This document shows positions 24,515-37,300 of a stretch of 59,688 nt of DNA, piece by piece. A program made the translations under genes and the position numbers. Source of the stretch: a virus. The notes under the pieces are model-generated. The model had not been told where the DNA came from, did not search any database, and saw nothing but the letters and a program-made list of their open reading frames with translations. The stretch covers positions 1 to 59,688 of the IMG/VR virus record IMGVR_UViG_3300022748_000181; one strand, given 5' to 3'. The stretch's first letter is position 1; each line of letters begins with the position of its first letter.

Positions 24515-25996
24515 TTATCCCCAGGTTATACGTATAAACCCAGATGTTCCGCTTGTACCTGCTGTACCATATTCGCCGTCTTCGCTGTAGCTGCCGCCTG
24601 TACCGCCACTGGCATAGCCCTCAACTGCTGCGCCGCCTGCACCACCACTTTGATTCCAGCCGTCCCGGTCATCGTTTACATAAGTGCCGTTTGTTCCGGG
24701 GTTAGTGCCAGTACCGCCTGTTCCGCTACCAATTCCACCACCGCCGCCGCCCGGAGCAGTCGTAGTACCAAATGATGTAGATTCTCCCGAATTACCCCCG
24801 GATCCGACGCCGCCACCGTTGCCTCCGCGCCCTACATAGTATCTTATAGTCTGACCCGGAGTAACATTTACTGTTGTATTAACCAAGTTGCCGCTGCCGC
24901 CGCCGCTGCCGGTCCATACTGGTTCTTCGTTGTCTTGACATCCTGCGCCACCACCACCACCACTGATCATGTGAAGATTCACTGAGTAGATACCCGGAGG
25001 TACAACAAACGTATAAGATTGACCGGGAGTTGATCTTTCAACCAGGCCACTAGACGGATATACCTTTTTCCACTGACCGTCGACATTTCTATAGATGTTG
25101 CTTATATTTTTCCAGTCGGGTCCAACTTTTACTTTACCCTCAATTAGCTGTTGCCAATCTACTTGTGCTGGCACTGCTGGCCCTAGCCCAACTAACCTAC
25201 CTGATGTGTTAAACGTATGTGTTATGTACCTAACTTCTTGACCATAAAAATCAATAAAGGTTTCGCCATATGTAACTGTCCCGCCCTGAAAGTATGGTTT
25301 TCCAGTAACCGATAGATATTTGAATTCTGTAATCCCGTTGGGCCCAGAAGCGTAATTCATCGACGAGCTGGTAGAATTTGCAAATCCAGATGGGATTAAA
25401 CTTTGACCTGTTCCGCCAGAGTATGCTCCACTATCTCCGCCCCTAAGCGGGCCCGCAGCGCCGCCATATGGGTAGCCGCCTCCGCCTCCGCCTCCGCCTC
25501 CGCCGTCGCCCCCTTTATCGGGTCCTTGGCCGCCAACTGGAGTATCAGTATATCCACCCGAGGTAGCTACGCCCGGTGGACCGTTGCCACCGCCACCGCC
25601 ACCGCCGCCGCCAGCAGCAACAATAAATAATTCGCCGTTATATTTTATCGAAGTAGCTGCGCCACCGGCGCCGCCCGAACCACTTGTGCCAGCAGGGCCA
25701 GAACGGCCGCCGCGACCGCCATTGAATCCATTTGAACTTGTACCTGCATATCCGCCACGGACGCCACTGCCACCGTAACCTTGTTCTCCACCGAGTCCAA
25801 TGTCAATAACAAGAGACTCGTTCAGGTTTACAGTTAATGTACCTGTAACAGTTGCTCCCGGATATCCCGGATAACCAGCAGCAGAGTCGTTACCACCTTT
25901 ACCACCGCCGCCACCTTTGACAGTTATGTCTAGGTCTGCATAAATGTGTTGGCGTGTTGTGGAAGACTTTACATACAGTCCGCGATTATATGTCAT
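24515..25996 (-). CDS. Glycine-rich adhesin-like tail protein
   Basis: 493 aa with two separate glycine-rich domains. The first (about residues 25-205) has runs of up to nine or ten Gly between short strands; the second (about 330-493) opens with a YTFVVPPGIYSVNLHMISGG strand pair and ends SGFIRITWG. Between them lies a non-Gly segment with WQQLIEGKVKVGPDWKNISNIYRNVDGQWKKVYP. Gly-rich regions of this kind form polyglycine-II sandwiches in tail adhesins such as the S16 gp38 type, so a receptor-contact role is likely. No shared fibre N-terminal module is present, suggesting it attaches through another fibre. Confidence 0.65.
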   Translation of the reverse strand: MTYNRGLYVKSSTTRQHIYADLDITVKGGGGGKGGNDSAAGYPGYPGATVTGTLTVNLNESLVIDIGLGGEQGYGGSGVRGGYAGTSSNGFNGGRGGRSGPAGTSGSGGAGGAATSIKYNGELFIVAAGGGGGGGGGNGPPGVATSGGYTDTPVGGQGPDKGGDGGGGGGGGGGYPYGGAAGPLRGGDSGAYSGGTGQSLIPSGFANSTSSSMNYASGPNGITEFKYLSVTGKPYFQGGTVTYGETFIDFYGQEVRYITHTFNTSGRLVGLGPAVPAQVDWQQLIEGKVKVGPDWKNISNIYRNVDGQWKKVYPSSGLVERSTPGQSYTFVVPPGIYSVNLHMISGGGGGAGCQDNEEPVWTGSGGGSGNLVNTTVNVTPGQTIRYYVGRGGNGGGVGSGGNSGESTSFGTTTAPGGGGGGIGSGTGGTGTNPGTNGTYVNDDRDGWNQSGGAGGAAVEGYASGGTGGSYSEDGEYGTAGTSGTSGFIRITWG

Positions 25997-25999
25997 TGA

Positions 26000-27604
26000 T
26001 TATCCAATCTGGAACCAGAAGTCGCCGTTGTTACCCGCTGCACCGTTGGTACTAGAAATAACACCAGATGTATCACCGGGACCTGTTGTTGCCACAGTGT
26101 AGTTAAACTGCTTTGCTGCAATAGATGTATTCACAAAAGCTGTAGTAGCAATCATTGTACTGCTGTTACCTGCTGTAGGAGTAGGCGCCATTGGTACACC
26201 AGTTAATACTGGACTTGCTAGGTTTGCTTTCAGCGCAAGACCGTTTGCTAAGTTTACTGCGGTTGTATCTGATAACTGACTTATTCTTGACGAGTAATCT
26301 GTTGTTATTACTGCCGCAGCATTTGATACAAAACTTGTTGTTGCAATTTGTGTACTATTTGCTCCAGTCACTGGATCCGGTGCACTTGCAATTCCTGTTA
26401 AGGTTGGATTGTTAATCGGAGCCAATAACACAACAGCGTTGTTTAAATTGGTAATACTTTGTGATTGTGCTACTGCATTGGCTGTTGCTGCTGCAAACTG
26501 GGAATTTACTTGTCCGGTTAACGTAGAAATGTCAGTGTTAATAGATGACACCGCAAGATTTAAGTTTGCATTAGTAGACAGTGTAAGTGCACTAATGCTA
26601 GCACTAAGATCTTGGTTAACCTGTGTTACGTTTCCGTTGATTTGACTAATTTGAGTCTCAACAATATTGGTCAAGGTACTGTTAACTAAATCAACATAGC
26701 CTTTATTAGCAATGCCCATCTCTTTAGTGGGGGAGCCAGTTACATAAGACAACCCAGTTGAGCCATCAACTTGCACTGCACGAACGTTACCGCTAGCTCC
26801 GTTGACATACAATTCAATGTTACCATTGAAGTTCTTGTTTTGTATGTTTAAAGACTTGTTACCAAAGTAAATATTTGCATCAGTAAAAGATGCGGTACCA
26901 GTAATAGCAACGTCTTTGGTAAATGTAGTATTAGCGTCAACTCGAGCAAATACGTTGGCAAATAGGCCGCCTACGCTTACGCTGTTAGTTGCTGTACCAT
27001 TTATCATAGTACCGTTGATTAAATTTATACCTGGATTTATAGTTGTAAATCCAGTAACTGGACTTAATGGAGTAAACGCAGAAGTATACCCACTAGTGAT
27101 AGATACTACATTACCACCACTGTAGGTTACTAATACTACTCTACTATCTGAGTTGGAGTCCAATATAGTTTCAACTACAGGGCCCGATGTGCCTTGACCA
27201 GTAGAATATACTGGACCAATTAATTGCCAGCCAGTGCCAGTCCAAACTTTTAATTGACTGTTAACAGTGTCCCACCATTGGTCTCCTGTTTTTTTAATAG
27301 TAGGTGCAACATTAGCAACTGTTTGTTCGCTAACTGGAATAAAGTTAACACCGTTGTAAACATTTAATCTTTGATTACCTGTGTCCCACCATAATGTGCC
27401 TGCAATAGGAGCAAAGCCCACACTTTGTCCTGGAGGAATATTATCTGCAAAATTCTCTAATAGACGAAGAAAGTTTTCGTTTTGAATTTCGCCGTAACTA
27501 ACATAATTGCGACCAATTAATGTTAATCCAGTTTCAGTATTAGTTGTTCCGTCAAATAATTCTACTAGAACATCACCGTTAGTTTTGTTAATAATATAAC
27601 TCAT
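26000..27604 (-). CDS. Tail fibre protein C with IATTxFV repeats
   Basis: 534 aa. The N-terminal ~200 residues share the fibre module (NYVSYGEIQNENFLRLLENF; two WWDT-x-N-x-(R/Q)-L-x-V units; PVTGFTTINPGINL). A coiled-coil-like helix follows (about residues 305-400). Two copies of a LTG-x-x-x-AP-x-P-x-x-x-x-ST-x-IATT-(S/A)-FV repeat then appear (about 405-500); this repeat is widespread in long tail-fibre tips. The C-terminus ends NNGDFWFQIG. Likely another fibre docking at the same baseplate site as A and B. Only 3 bp separate it from the Gly-rich gene. Confidence 0.75.
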   Translation of the reverse strand: MSYIINKTNGDVLVELFDGTTNTETGLTLIGRNYVSYGEIQNENFLRLLENFADNIPPGQSVGFAPIAGTLWWDTGNQRLNVYNGVNFIPVSEQTVANVAPTIKKTGDQWWDTVNSQLKVWTGTGWQLIGPVYSTGQGTSGPVVETILDSNSDSRVVLVTYSGGNVVSITSGYTSAFTPLSPVTGFTTINPGINLINGTMINGTATNSVSVGGLFANVFARVDANTTFTKDVAITGTASFTDANIYFGNKSLNIQNKNFNGNIELYVNGASGNVRAVQVDGSTGLSYVTGSPTKEMGIANKGYVDLVNSTLTNIVETQISQINGNVTQVNQDLSASISALTLSTNANLNLAVSSINTDISTLTGQVNSQFAAATANAVAQSQSITNLNNAVVLLAPINNPTLTGIASAPDPVTGANSTQIATTSFVSNAAAVITTDYSSRISQLSDTTAVNLANGLALKANLASPVLTGVPMAPTPTAGNSSTMIATTAFVNTSIAAKQFNYTVATTGPGDTSGVISSTNGAAGNNGDFWFQIG

Positions 27605-27608
27605 TGCA

Positions 27609-28316
27609 TTATCCTATTGAACTTAGATTTGTCAATGTTTGAATACGCACTGTATAGTCAATTTGAATTAAACGGTTTAGAGCTTTTTGTACTGGGTGGA
27701 ATACCACGTGAGTTAATAATAGCCCAGTACTGGTTAGACCGACTGTGCCGTCTGTACTGTGACCACGTAGTCCTAGTTCATCAAATACATATTCTCCATC
27801 AAGGTTTTGACTGTTGTCAAATGCAGCTTGACCACTTGGCTCGCCGTAATCTAATAAGCAACTAACTAAGATGTCTGTGTACAATGCTCCAGGAATATGG
27901 GCAATGGTCATTTTGTTATTACTTGGATCCAAGTTGGCAATACTGGTATCATCAACAATTTTGCTATATGTGGGATTGTACAAATTGGTATTCTGTCCCA
28001 CTGTGTTTGTTGGTAGATAGGTAATAATACCCGTTGGGTCTACGCTAGTTCCGCCATTGCCAAACACCATCTCATATATGAAATTTTGACCTTTATTAGC
28101 GATAGAATTAGCTAGGGCTACACTAAAGTTTTCATAGTGAATGGCATTGGGCTTGTCGATAAAAACTTCGCCGGTTTCGGGGTTGAAGATTTTAATATGA
28201 CCCCTTACATATATTCCAGAGTGTTCGTCTGGTACTTTTTTCACTTGTTCCACTGTTTTTTCCTCTATTCTATCTGAATTTGTGTTTGACATATGAGATT
28301 TATCAGTATTTATCAT
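27609..28316 (-). CDS. Virion structural protein, 235 aa
   Basis: 235 aa. The start at 28316 overlaps the stop of the giant gene (ATGA); an internal ATG at 28292 (MSNTNSD) is an alternative. After a polar, probably flexible N-terminus, GIYVRGHIKIFNPETGEVF begins a beta-rich domain with NAIHYENFSVALANSIANKG and VFGNGGTSVDPTG. From memory this arrangement occurs in small structural proteins encoded beside fibres of aquatic T4-like phages. No enzymatic motif. It may be a connector between the giant protein and the fibres, which is inferred from position. Confidence 0.6.
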   Translation of the reverse strand: MINTDKSHMSNTNSDRIEEKTVEQVKKVPDEHSGIYVRGHIKIFNPETGEVFIDKPNAIHYENFSVALANSIANKGQNFIYEMVFGNGGTSVDPTGIITYLPTNTVGQNTNLYNPTYSKIVDDTSIANLDPSNNKMTIAHIPGALYTDILVSCLLDYGEPSGQAAFDNSQNLDGEYVFDELGLRGHSTDGTVGLTSTGLLLTHVVFHPVQKALNRLIQIDYTVRIQTLTNLSSIG

Positions 28317-31300
28317 GGCATATACCCTGGGCTATTAAGCAAGAAGTCTGATGCAAACGTATGACTGTTTATCAAACCATTACCTGTTGTTGCTGTGCCT
28401 ACACCAACATCGTACCAAATTTCCCCTGTAGCAATGTCTGTATTGGCAGCAAGAGTTACTTGACCTGCTGTGTTTACCATACCAATTGGGTTATAAGAAA
28501 CTTTATTGGCTATGGTTGTAACTCCGTTGACAATTAAGTTTCCTGTGTTCCAGGTAGTAGTTGGGCCTACTCCAACTACTGCAACAATATTGGCATTGTG
28601 CACAGTTTCCAACAAACGAACATTGGCACTAGATCCAACTTGGGTAATAAATTCCCCAATATTGGCGCTGATTGCATGTGTTGCAGTTAGTAGGTAACTT
28701 ACGTTTCCAGTAACGGTGTAAGTTGCAGGGCTTGCACCAACATTTGATTTAGTAACAGTTGAGTTTGGCACAACTTGCTGACGACTTCCGTCTGTTGCAA
28801 TGCTGCCCTGTGCTTGTACTAATGTCGGAGTACCATCTACACCACGACGTATTTGTGTAACTGAGTTAACGTCAATGATTTCTGCATTGGTTGCCACAAC
28901 ATTAAATGTTGCACCATATACGTTGCCAGTTGTGACATAAGTATTTCCGCTATAAGAAATCAATGACCCCGTTGTAACAGTTAGGTTAGCAGTCCACGGA
29001 GTTACTGTGTCATGACTGTAATTTCTGTAGTAGGTAATCTTTTCGCCGTTTACAAACAGTACGCCGGGAATAGCCATATCAGGGTTGGCTTGTGGTAATA
29101 CTGATGCATCAGTTAAGTGTACCACTGTATCTGTCAAGTGCAGAGTTTGACTTAATGTGGTTGTGTTGGCTGCTGCAATTCTATAGAAATGCCGACCTTG
29201 GTTTAAATCGTCAAACAATCTAAATGCATAGTCGTTAACAGTCGGGCTAACATTAGAGAATACACTAATGTTTACACTGTCAAACATCTGGCCCGGTACT
29301 AATTCTTCTGGGGCGTGGCTTTCATACGTATCAACATATGCTCCGCCATCAATTAAGATGTCGCTAGGGTCAACTCCCAGTGCATCAGTAAAGCGACTTT
29401 GAATTATGCTGTCTGTGTTGATACCAACCTTAGTCATCGAGTCTGCATATACTTGCTCAACGTTGGCAGATATATTTGCAAACGAACCACCGGCATCAAA
29501 TACGTTGCCAGTTGTCAAGTACAAGTTACCACCGTATGTAATTAACTTGTCCGGGAACACTACAAGGTTAGCAGTCCAAAGCTCTGCGGTATTGCCATCA
29601 ACGATTACACCAGGATAACTAATACCATCAACATATAGACTTAGATCAACGTTGCCGTTAAACGCAGTAATTCTATCATTTGCAGAAGTAAAGTCTCCTG
29701 CACCGATTTGAGTTACGTTAGCAATCGGGAACTCTACATTGGCATCAATTGTATAGTCGTTCTGATCTAATTTGTACAATATCTCGTCTAGACGTATGAT
29801 TGTGTTTGCTGCAATAACTTGTCCTGCAACAACTTCATCCCATGGTTGGAATACATTTGATGTAGTATACGAAGTTCTATCAAACTTGATTTTTGTCTTA
29901 ACGCTACGAACAACGTTGTGTCCGGTATTGTTACCGTCAAAGATGTTACGTAGTACAGCTCTTGCTACTGCGCCTGTGCCAGTGCCATTGATAACAATAG
30001 TCGGAATACTAGTGTATCCAGAACCTGGGTTAGTAATAACAATGCCAGATAGCTGACCATATGCATTTACTTCAGCATACCCTTCGGCTCCTTTACCATT
30101 GCCACCAACAAAAGAAATTTGCGGTGGTAACAAGTAACCTGTACCGGGACGCTCAATAATAGTATCTACTACCTTGTATGCATAATTGTTTGCCCACTGG
30201 CTATATACTCCAGTTTGTAACTTTGCTGCGTCTGACGACAATTCACCGCTTGGGCTTCTGTAAACATTTACGTTACTATCCCAGTATGGTGGCAAGTCAA
30301 AGTCTGTAATATCTCCATCAAATTGATCTTGACGTTCGTAGTCAACTACAAACTCGCGAATAATAGTTCTGTATGGTTTAACTTCGTTGATATAATCAAC
30401 ATAGAAGTTTTGGTTGTCAGAAATATATGCCGGGAACTGCTCCAACTTACGAATATGTTGTATAGCGTTAATAAAGCTGGTCTTAAATAACCAATCAACG
30501 TTACGCTGTTCTGTTAAGATATACTTGATAATTGTAAAGAAAATCTTGTTGTATTCACTTGCAATATCATCAGTAAATATCTCTTGCTTCATGGCCAACA
30601 ACATCTGACGAGTTTCTTTTGCAGGTGGCATAACGTTGGACAATACTTGAATAGTACCCGATTCAATACCAACCAAGTTTAACTTCAAAGAACTATCAAT
30701 GTGATATACTAAGAATTTGCCATGTCCGTCATCTAACACCTTGATATATGTATTAGGTTGTAGTGTTAACTTACCAAACTCTAAGTTGTTTGCAACGGTC
30801 AAGTCCGGGGTTGAGGTTGGGTCATACGAACTATCAAACCAATCTGTGTAATACCAGTACAAACTGGTCTTGAAACTCTGTACTCGAGGTTCAGAGTTAA
30901 ACGCAGTACCATTCCATGTGTAGATAGCCCACTTAGTAGAGTAGTTAACATCATCGAGTACAATTACTTTAGTACCAACTGATAACTTATTTGGATTAAT
31001 GTAAGATAATTCAATAAACGTATCAACTGATAAATCGTATTCGCCAGAATCTGCTGCCGGCACAGGTTCGCTACTGTTCATTAAAGTCAGTGGCTTTCTG
31101 ATAACCGTTGGATACTCGGCCAAGAAGTTATTGATCAAGTAAATGACGTTGTACAATGCATCATCTTTACGCATGATCATTGTTTGCACAGGACGATTGC
31201 CGATGCCGTAACGTTGGCTTACTGGCAAGGATGGGTCTGGCACAGGATTTCCGTTTGCATCAATACCAGACAAACTGTCATTGAGCTTGTTGATCAATTG

Positions 31301-34300
31301 AGCAGGAATTGGATTAGTAGTGTTACCTTCTTGAACTAACGCATATTCACTATGAATTAGTTTCTGTTCGCCAATCTGTGTCCCTAGGTGCAATATTGAA
31401 TTTTGACCAGTTAATAACTGGTTCACATTGTACATAGCAATACTGTCATTACGAAGTACTGTTGCATAAGGAATACCTTGCTCAGCTGGGCTTTCAATTG
31501 CATTAGCAATGGCCACGACGCTGTTGCTCTTGCCAGCACGGGTATTAATAATATCTCTGTTTGATACCCAGAAATAGTACTTCAATTTGATATTGCCGCC
31601 TTGGTCAACATATCCAGAAGTACAATATGCGCTGTCGTCTGCGTGTAACGGAGTACCAGAACCAGTATACTGACTTGGAACAGTGGTGCTTTCTACCCAC
31701 TCGTATACGTCAACACTGCTGCCCGGGAATGTTTGCCCCCAACGTGTGAGTCTATAGATCAATGCATCCTGTTCGTAATCAATGTAACGAATAGAATCCA
31801 AATTCCACCAAATCTTACCAACTTGGTTTGCACCCCAATGCAAGTCAGGAGAAACAACGCCTGTACCTGCGTTGTACATTGCAGGATCAGCGATTACTTT
31901 AAAGTCAATGTCTTTATCAATTGTGCTTAACAACTTGCCTTTGGCTGGATCAATAAAGTCCAATGCTGCAAGAATGTTGTTGTCAGTCTTGTTATAGATA
32001 AATGTACGACTAATAGTGTCAATATCAACTTTGGCCTGTTGCTGTCTTGTCAAAGTCCAACCCAACTTACCCAATAAGTTATTGTAAGTATAAGCTGAGC
32101 CAGCAGTAGCGTTAGATCCAGGTGCACCAGCAACAATCAATGTTCTTGATACATCAACTGATGAACCAAACAAGTCGCCTGCACTTAGTTGTGCTTCTAA
32201 CTCGTGTGCAAATACATATTGACCAGCATTACCAACTTGGCTTTGATCAATTTGATTTTCAAATACGTAGGTTACGCCGCTGTCATAAATCTCATCAACA
32301 AACTTTGTAGTATCGCTGTCAATTATTGTAGCGAACTCATCAAAGTATGTGTGCTCATCAGTAGAGCTGCCTTGGCTACCAACGGCCAATACTGCGGCAT
32401 CGCTGCTGACACTTACACTTACGCCAAAACGGCCTATGTCCATGGTAGGTTGTGTTAGTAACTGTGTGTAATTGTATGTGCTGCCATTCAATGCATAACG
32501 CTCAAGTGCACCATTGGCCTGCCCTGATTCGCTTGACCCAGGAATACCAATTAATAAGTTAGTACCTGTAGCATCAATGTCTAAGCTATAACCAAACAAG
32601 GCACTGTCATTCTTAGATTGACTAGAGATAGTGGCCTGTGCTGTTGCAAAAGTATTTCCGTTATAAACATACACGTTACCCGCCTTGGCAAATACGTTAG
32701 TGGCTTCGGGTGCAGATACAAATACCTTGGTACCATTGCTGTTTACTTTTACCACGCTACCAAACTTAGATGCCACTGGTCCGGTATGCTTTGATACCCA
32801 TCCAAATGTATCTGCTGTTTGTGTATAATATGCTTCTACAATGTTATTAGTTGCATCGCCGATGTACAGGTGCTTTAAGTCAGAGCTCAAGCTAATGCTG
32901 TTAATTGCTGTAACGTTGGCACTCTTGATAGTTTGTAGTTTAGTTACTGTAGCGTTAGCCCAGTGTCTATAAACGTGAACGTTGGCATCTGTGGTACTAC
33001 CAACAATCAATAAGTTACCTTGTGACTCGACCACGCTACCAAAGTTTGCAATAGCATTTGACACGGTTACATTGGCATGCAATGTACCTGCTACGTTGGC
33101 AAATACCTGAACACTCTTGTTGCCAGGGTTACCAACATAAACGTAATTATTGTTGCTGCTGATTTTTACGCTGGTACCAAATTTATCATTGCCTTGTGCA
33201 ACGTTAGCAGTCAAGTGAGTTAAGCCAGTTTCTGGCCACGGAGTTGTGTAAGTGTAAACACCCCAACCGTCAGTTGTTGCACTGTCGACCCATACACGAT
33301 CGTTTTCTATCCAACCGTGTTTAGGTATTGTGTTAACTGCTAGATCTGTGATAGAATTGATCTTTGCAGATACCAATGAATACACAATACCATTGCCAGA
33401 CAAGCTAAGTCCTCTAAGTAATCTCTTAAGAGCAACTTCGTTTTTAATTTCAATTGTAACAGTCAACAAGTTAGGAACCGACAATACTTTGTAAACACCA
33501 TCAAAGTCTGGGTCAAAGTATTTTAGAACCAGTGCATCGTTTTCAACAAACGGATGGTGGTCATTGAACTGCAACTGAGCAAATGTGTCTAGTGTGTAAG
33601 TTACTGCAACTGCATTAATGTCAGTTTCGTTAACTCGTAAAATATCCCACTGACCGGTGCCGTCCTTGGCAACCCATACTTTGTCACCGGAGCCTAGTTT
33701 AGTCAAAGGATCAGTAAACTTGTTGATATCAAATACTGAATAGTCAACATCTTCTGCGTTCATATATCCAACGCTAGGCAAATCAGTCATGTATGCATGA
33801 TTCGCTCTGTTACCATAGATGTTGGTACTGACATTAGATACGTTGCTTGCGTTATATACATTAGACGCAGTTGAAAGGTTAACAATAATGTTACCTGTGC
33901 TGTATTCGTTGTCAGTGAAAGTAAATGCAACTGGATTAGAATTAAAGGTGCTTTGGTCCAATACAAATTCAGTAAATGTATTGCTGTTTACGCCGCCATA
34001 TAAACCAACTCTAAATGCCCACTCTTCATGTATATTGATATTACCAGTAACGTTGTTAAAGTTGGCTTTGGTCAATGCGGTGATTGAATTCAAGCTGCCC
34101 TTTTCTTTAATATATCCTTGATATAACTTGGTCTGAGTTGGAATACTGATACCGAGATCAGTTAGATACGGTCTCGGTCTAAAGCCAATTAAACCTGCAC
34201 TAAAGTTTTGTAATGTTTCGTCAACAGGCGGTTTGTCAATATCGTAGATGTTTTCAAACTTCTGGGCGTTGTGTCCAAGGCTAGGTAACAAGCCAGTCTT

Positions 34301-37300
34301 GATATCAGACTTGTTAATCTTGGTCCATAGTGTTGGATCAAACTTTAATAAAGCAGGCATATCCTTTGTGGCAGTGTAATAATAACTGTTGTAGGTTACT
34401 AAATCACCAATCTTATAATCCTTACCTTGTGTCCATTCTGGAATGTTAGGATCATTGTACATATATCCAGGTGCGCTTAATGCGCCGGTCCAGATACCAG
34501 TCTTAACGCCATTTAGTTTCAAACGATTTTGTCTTGTACCCAAAGTCGGAATATAGAAGATGTCTCCAAATTCACTAATGTTGTCAAATACCAATACGTG
34601 TTCAAACTGGATTAAATCAAATCTAGCGAAACAGATACCTGTTCCGTCTAGTGTTGAGATATAGAAATTATTTCCCACAACTGGCTCATCAGTTCTAATG
34701 ATGTTGAAGTTGCTGGTCTTGATAGGCAAGAAGTTCTGATCTAATATTTTGCTGCCATTTGTTAGATTACTGATTTCACCAACAATGCTGCCCTGTGTAG
34801 ACAAGTTCAATTTACTTGAAATAGGGTTTAATACGATGATACTATTTGCGCTCCAACCTTGTTGGCTCCAGTATAGTAATTCGTTAACACTTAATGTCCA
34901 ATTTCTTTCTGTTTGCAAGTCTGTGTCAAATTGTGTAAACACAAACCCTTGCTTGGTTAAGAAACGCTCGTAGCTTATTAAGAAGTCTGCTACCTGTTGG
35001 ATACTAGTGAACTCAGTACCATAAGGAATTAACACTGGGTCCGCGGATGCAGAACTGTAAATCTTAGCAGATGCAGAATTAATAGTGGCAGTTTGGAAAT
35101 TAGCATCAATAACGCTTGGGTATATTGTAAAGAACGGCTTAGAAGTATCGTAACCGGTTACTGAATATCCCGACAATGTCTTTTCAACAATAACTGCACT
35201 GTATGTAACTGTGTTAACAGGTACAGATGAATCTAAGTATAGAGTATAATTAGCATCAGGAACAACAACACTGGCATTGGTTGATCCTGGTGTAGTTTGT
35301 TCTGCGTATACAGTAATTAAATTCTTATCAGTAAAACCGCCAACTTTACATGTCAATTGTACTGACATGTTTTTTAAGAATGTGTTAACTTTATCAACCG
35401 CAGCAACGCCTTGATTGGTAAGACTATCAACAATCCAGTTTATATATCCACTTGAACGTAAAACTGTTCCAGGCACTGAACTACTATCGCCGTTGACCAC
35501 AATGGTATCGGGGCTGAGTTTCTTATTATCAATTGTTGAGAAATGACCAGTCTGCGGATTCTTAAAGAATTTATGTATGTCTAGCTGTGTACCAAAATAT
35601 TTGGCAGGCTTAGACAATGCAATGGCCAATTGGATAGCATATGGATAGTCGCCGCTGCGGCGCCATGCAATTTCAACTGGACCATGTTCACCGGGGCTCC
35701 ATGGCTTTCCGGCTTGTTGTGGGTTAGCTGACTTAACCAACGAGACATCAGTAGGTGATATCAAGTTACCAGCGTTGTCAACTGGGATAAACGATGTTAG
35801 TCCCGGACGAGCAAATCTAGTATCGTAATAAGGTGCACCATCGTTCCAGATGTATCCACTTTCTAAATCTTCCCATAATACAGCGTTGCCGCTGGTATAC
35901 GGACCTGCGCCGTAACGACCATCCCACCAACTTGGCTTAGAGCTAATGCCCAACATGGCCCATGGTGTAATATTCGGAGTATCGGTGTCATACCAATATT
36001 CATATATTGCACGCCACGAACCTTGCAAATATGACCCATCAACTACATCCGTAAACTTGGCGTAATTCCATGTCCATGAGTTGTTTGGATCATATACTGT
36101 GTTAGAAGTATAATCTAAATTATTTTGCCCAGTCCATTCAGAGAATGACTGACTAAGAATAGTTTCAAACTCAAGATCTGAGTAATCAGTTTTTCTAAAT
36201 CGACCAGGGATTACATCGTACAAGTCAATAAAGTTGTTTGCATAGTCTACTTTGATGTTGTTATAGATACGCTTTTCTAATTCTAGAATGTACTGATCTC
36301 TAAAATCGCCAAAGGCAGGGGTAATACTACCATCGTGTCCACGTATTACGCTAATAGGTGTTTGGTATGTATTATCAACAAAAATCTCTGGCTTGAACTT
36401 TGGATACAATCCAAGTTTAGTAGGAGTTTCTGGCACATAGTTGCCGTCTGTGTTAAAGTAGTCACGAATGTAAATTACATCGCCAAAGTTAAATGTAACG
36501 TTAAAAGTAACAGATGGACTAATGGTGCTGAATACATAATCAGTGCCTTCAATTAATTGAACTCCATTTAGATAAATCAATATTGATCTATTACTCAACT
36601 CATGGTTGTTGAAAATAGAGCTGATTTCGTATGTAGTTTGTCTAACGTTTAGTACATCATATGTTACAGATGTAAAGTTTCCGCCCTGCGGTACCATATC
36701 ACTATAGTACCAAGGGAAACTGCTGTTCTTGACTGCATTAATAGTTTGAAGAATCGTGTCAACACCCGACACCGGATCTTTGTAGTTCAAGTTAGTTAAG
36801 CTGCTGCATAGTCCCAGAAACTTGTTCTTAAACTTGGTGTATTCTTTCTTGGCCAACGATAGACCGTTGATAAAGTTAATGTCAGGATTATTCATAAACC
36901 CAACAGCATATATCAATGGTGAGCTGTGTTGCATTAACGTACCAGTATGATCTCTTACATACAAGTCTTGCACCGGAATAGTACCGCTAGATACTACACT
37001 GGTATTTTCTAATAGCTTGTCGTAGTGACTACGAATTTGGCCAAGCGTAACTGAACTAAAGTTTCCATTCAGTGGATTGTATTCAAGGTTACGTGGAATT
37101 TCGTAGAAGCTTTCTGCACTGGCCTGATCACTAAAGATCAATACATCAATCTTGTCTCCAACTGCGGGTAGAGTTTCTAAAACAATAACATCATAGATAC
37201 CAACTTTAATAAAGTTGTAGTCAGTCTTGGGAGTTAACAATGCATTGTTTAAATAAACTTTTGTATGTGGTACCGTTGTTTGTGCCGCAGGTAATATATC

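Noticed and set aside
25480-25615. Dense GCC/GCCTCC-type short repeats resembling a repeat array
   Set aside because: They encode polyglycine in the adhesin-like protein; no spacer structure, so not CRISPR or a regulatory array.
28307-28314. GATAAATA at the start of the 235-aa structural gene
   Set aside because: It lies within the first codons; the ATGA overlap with the giant gene explains the start better than a separate promoter.
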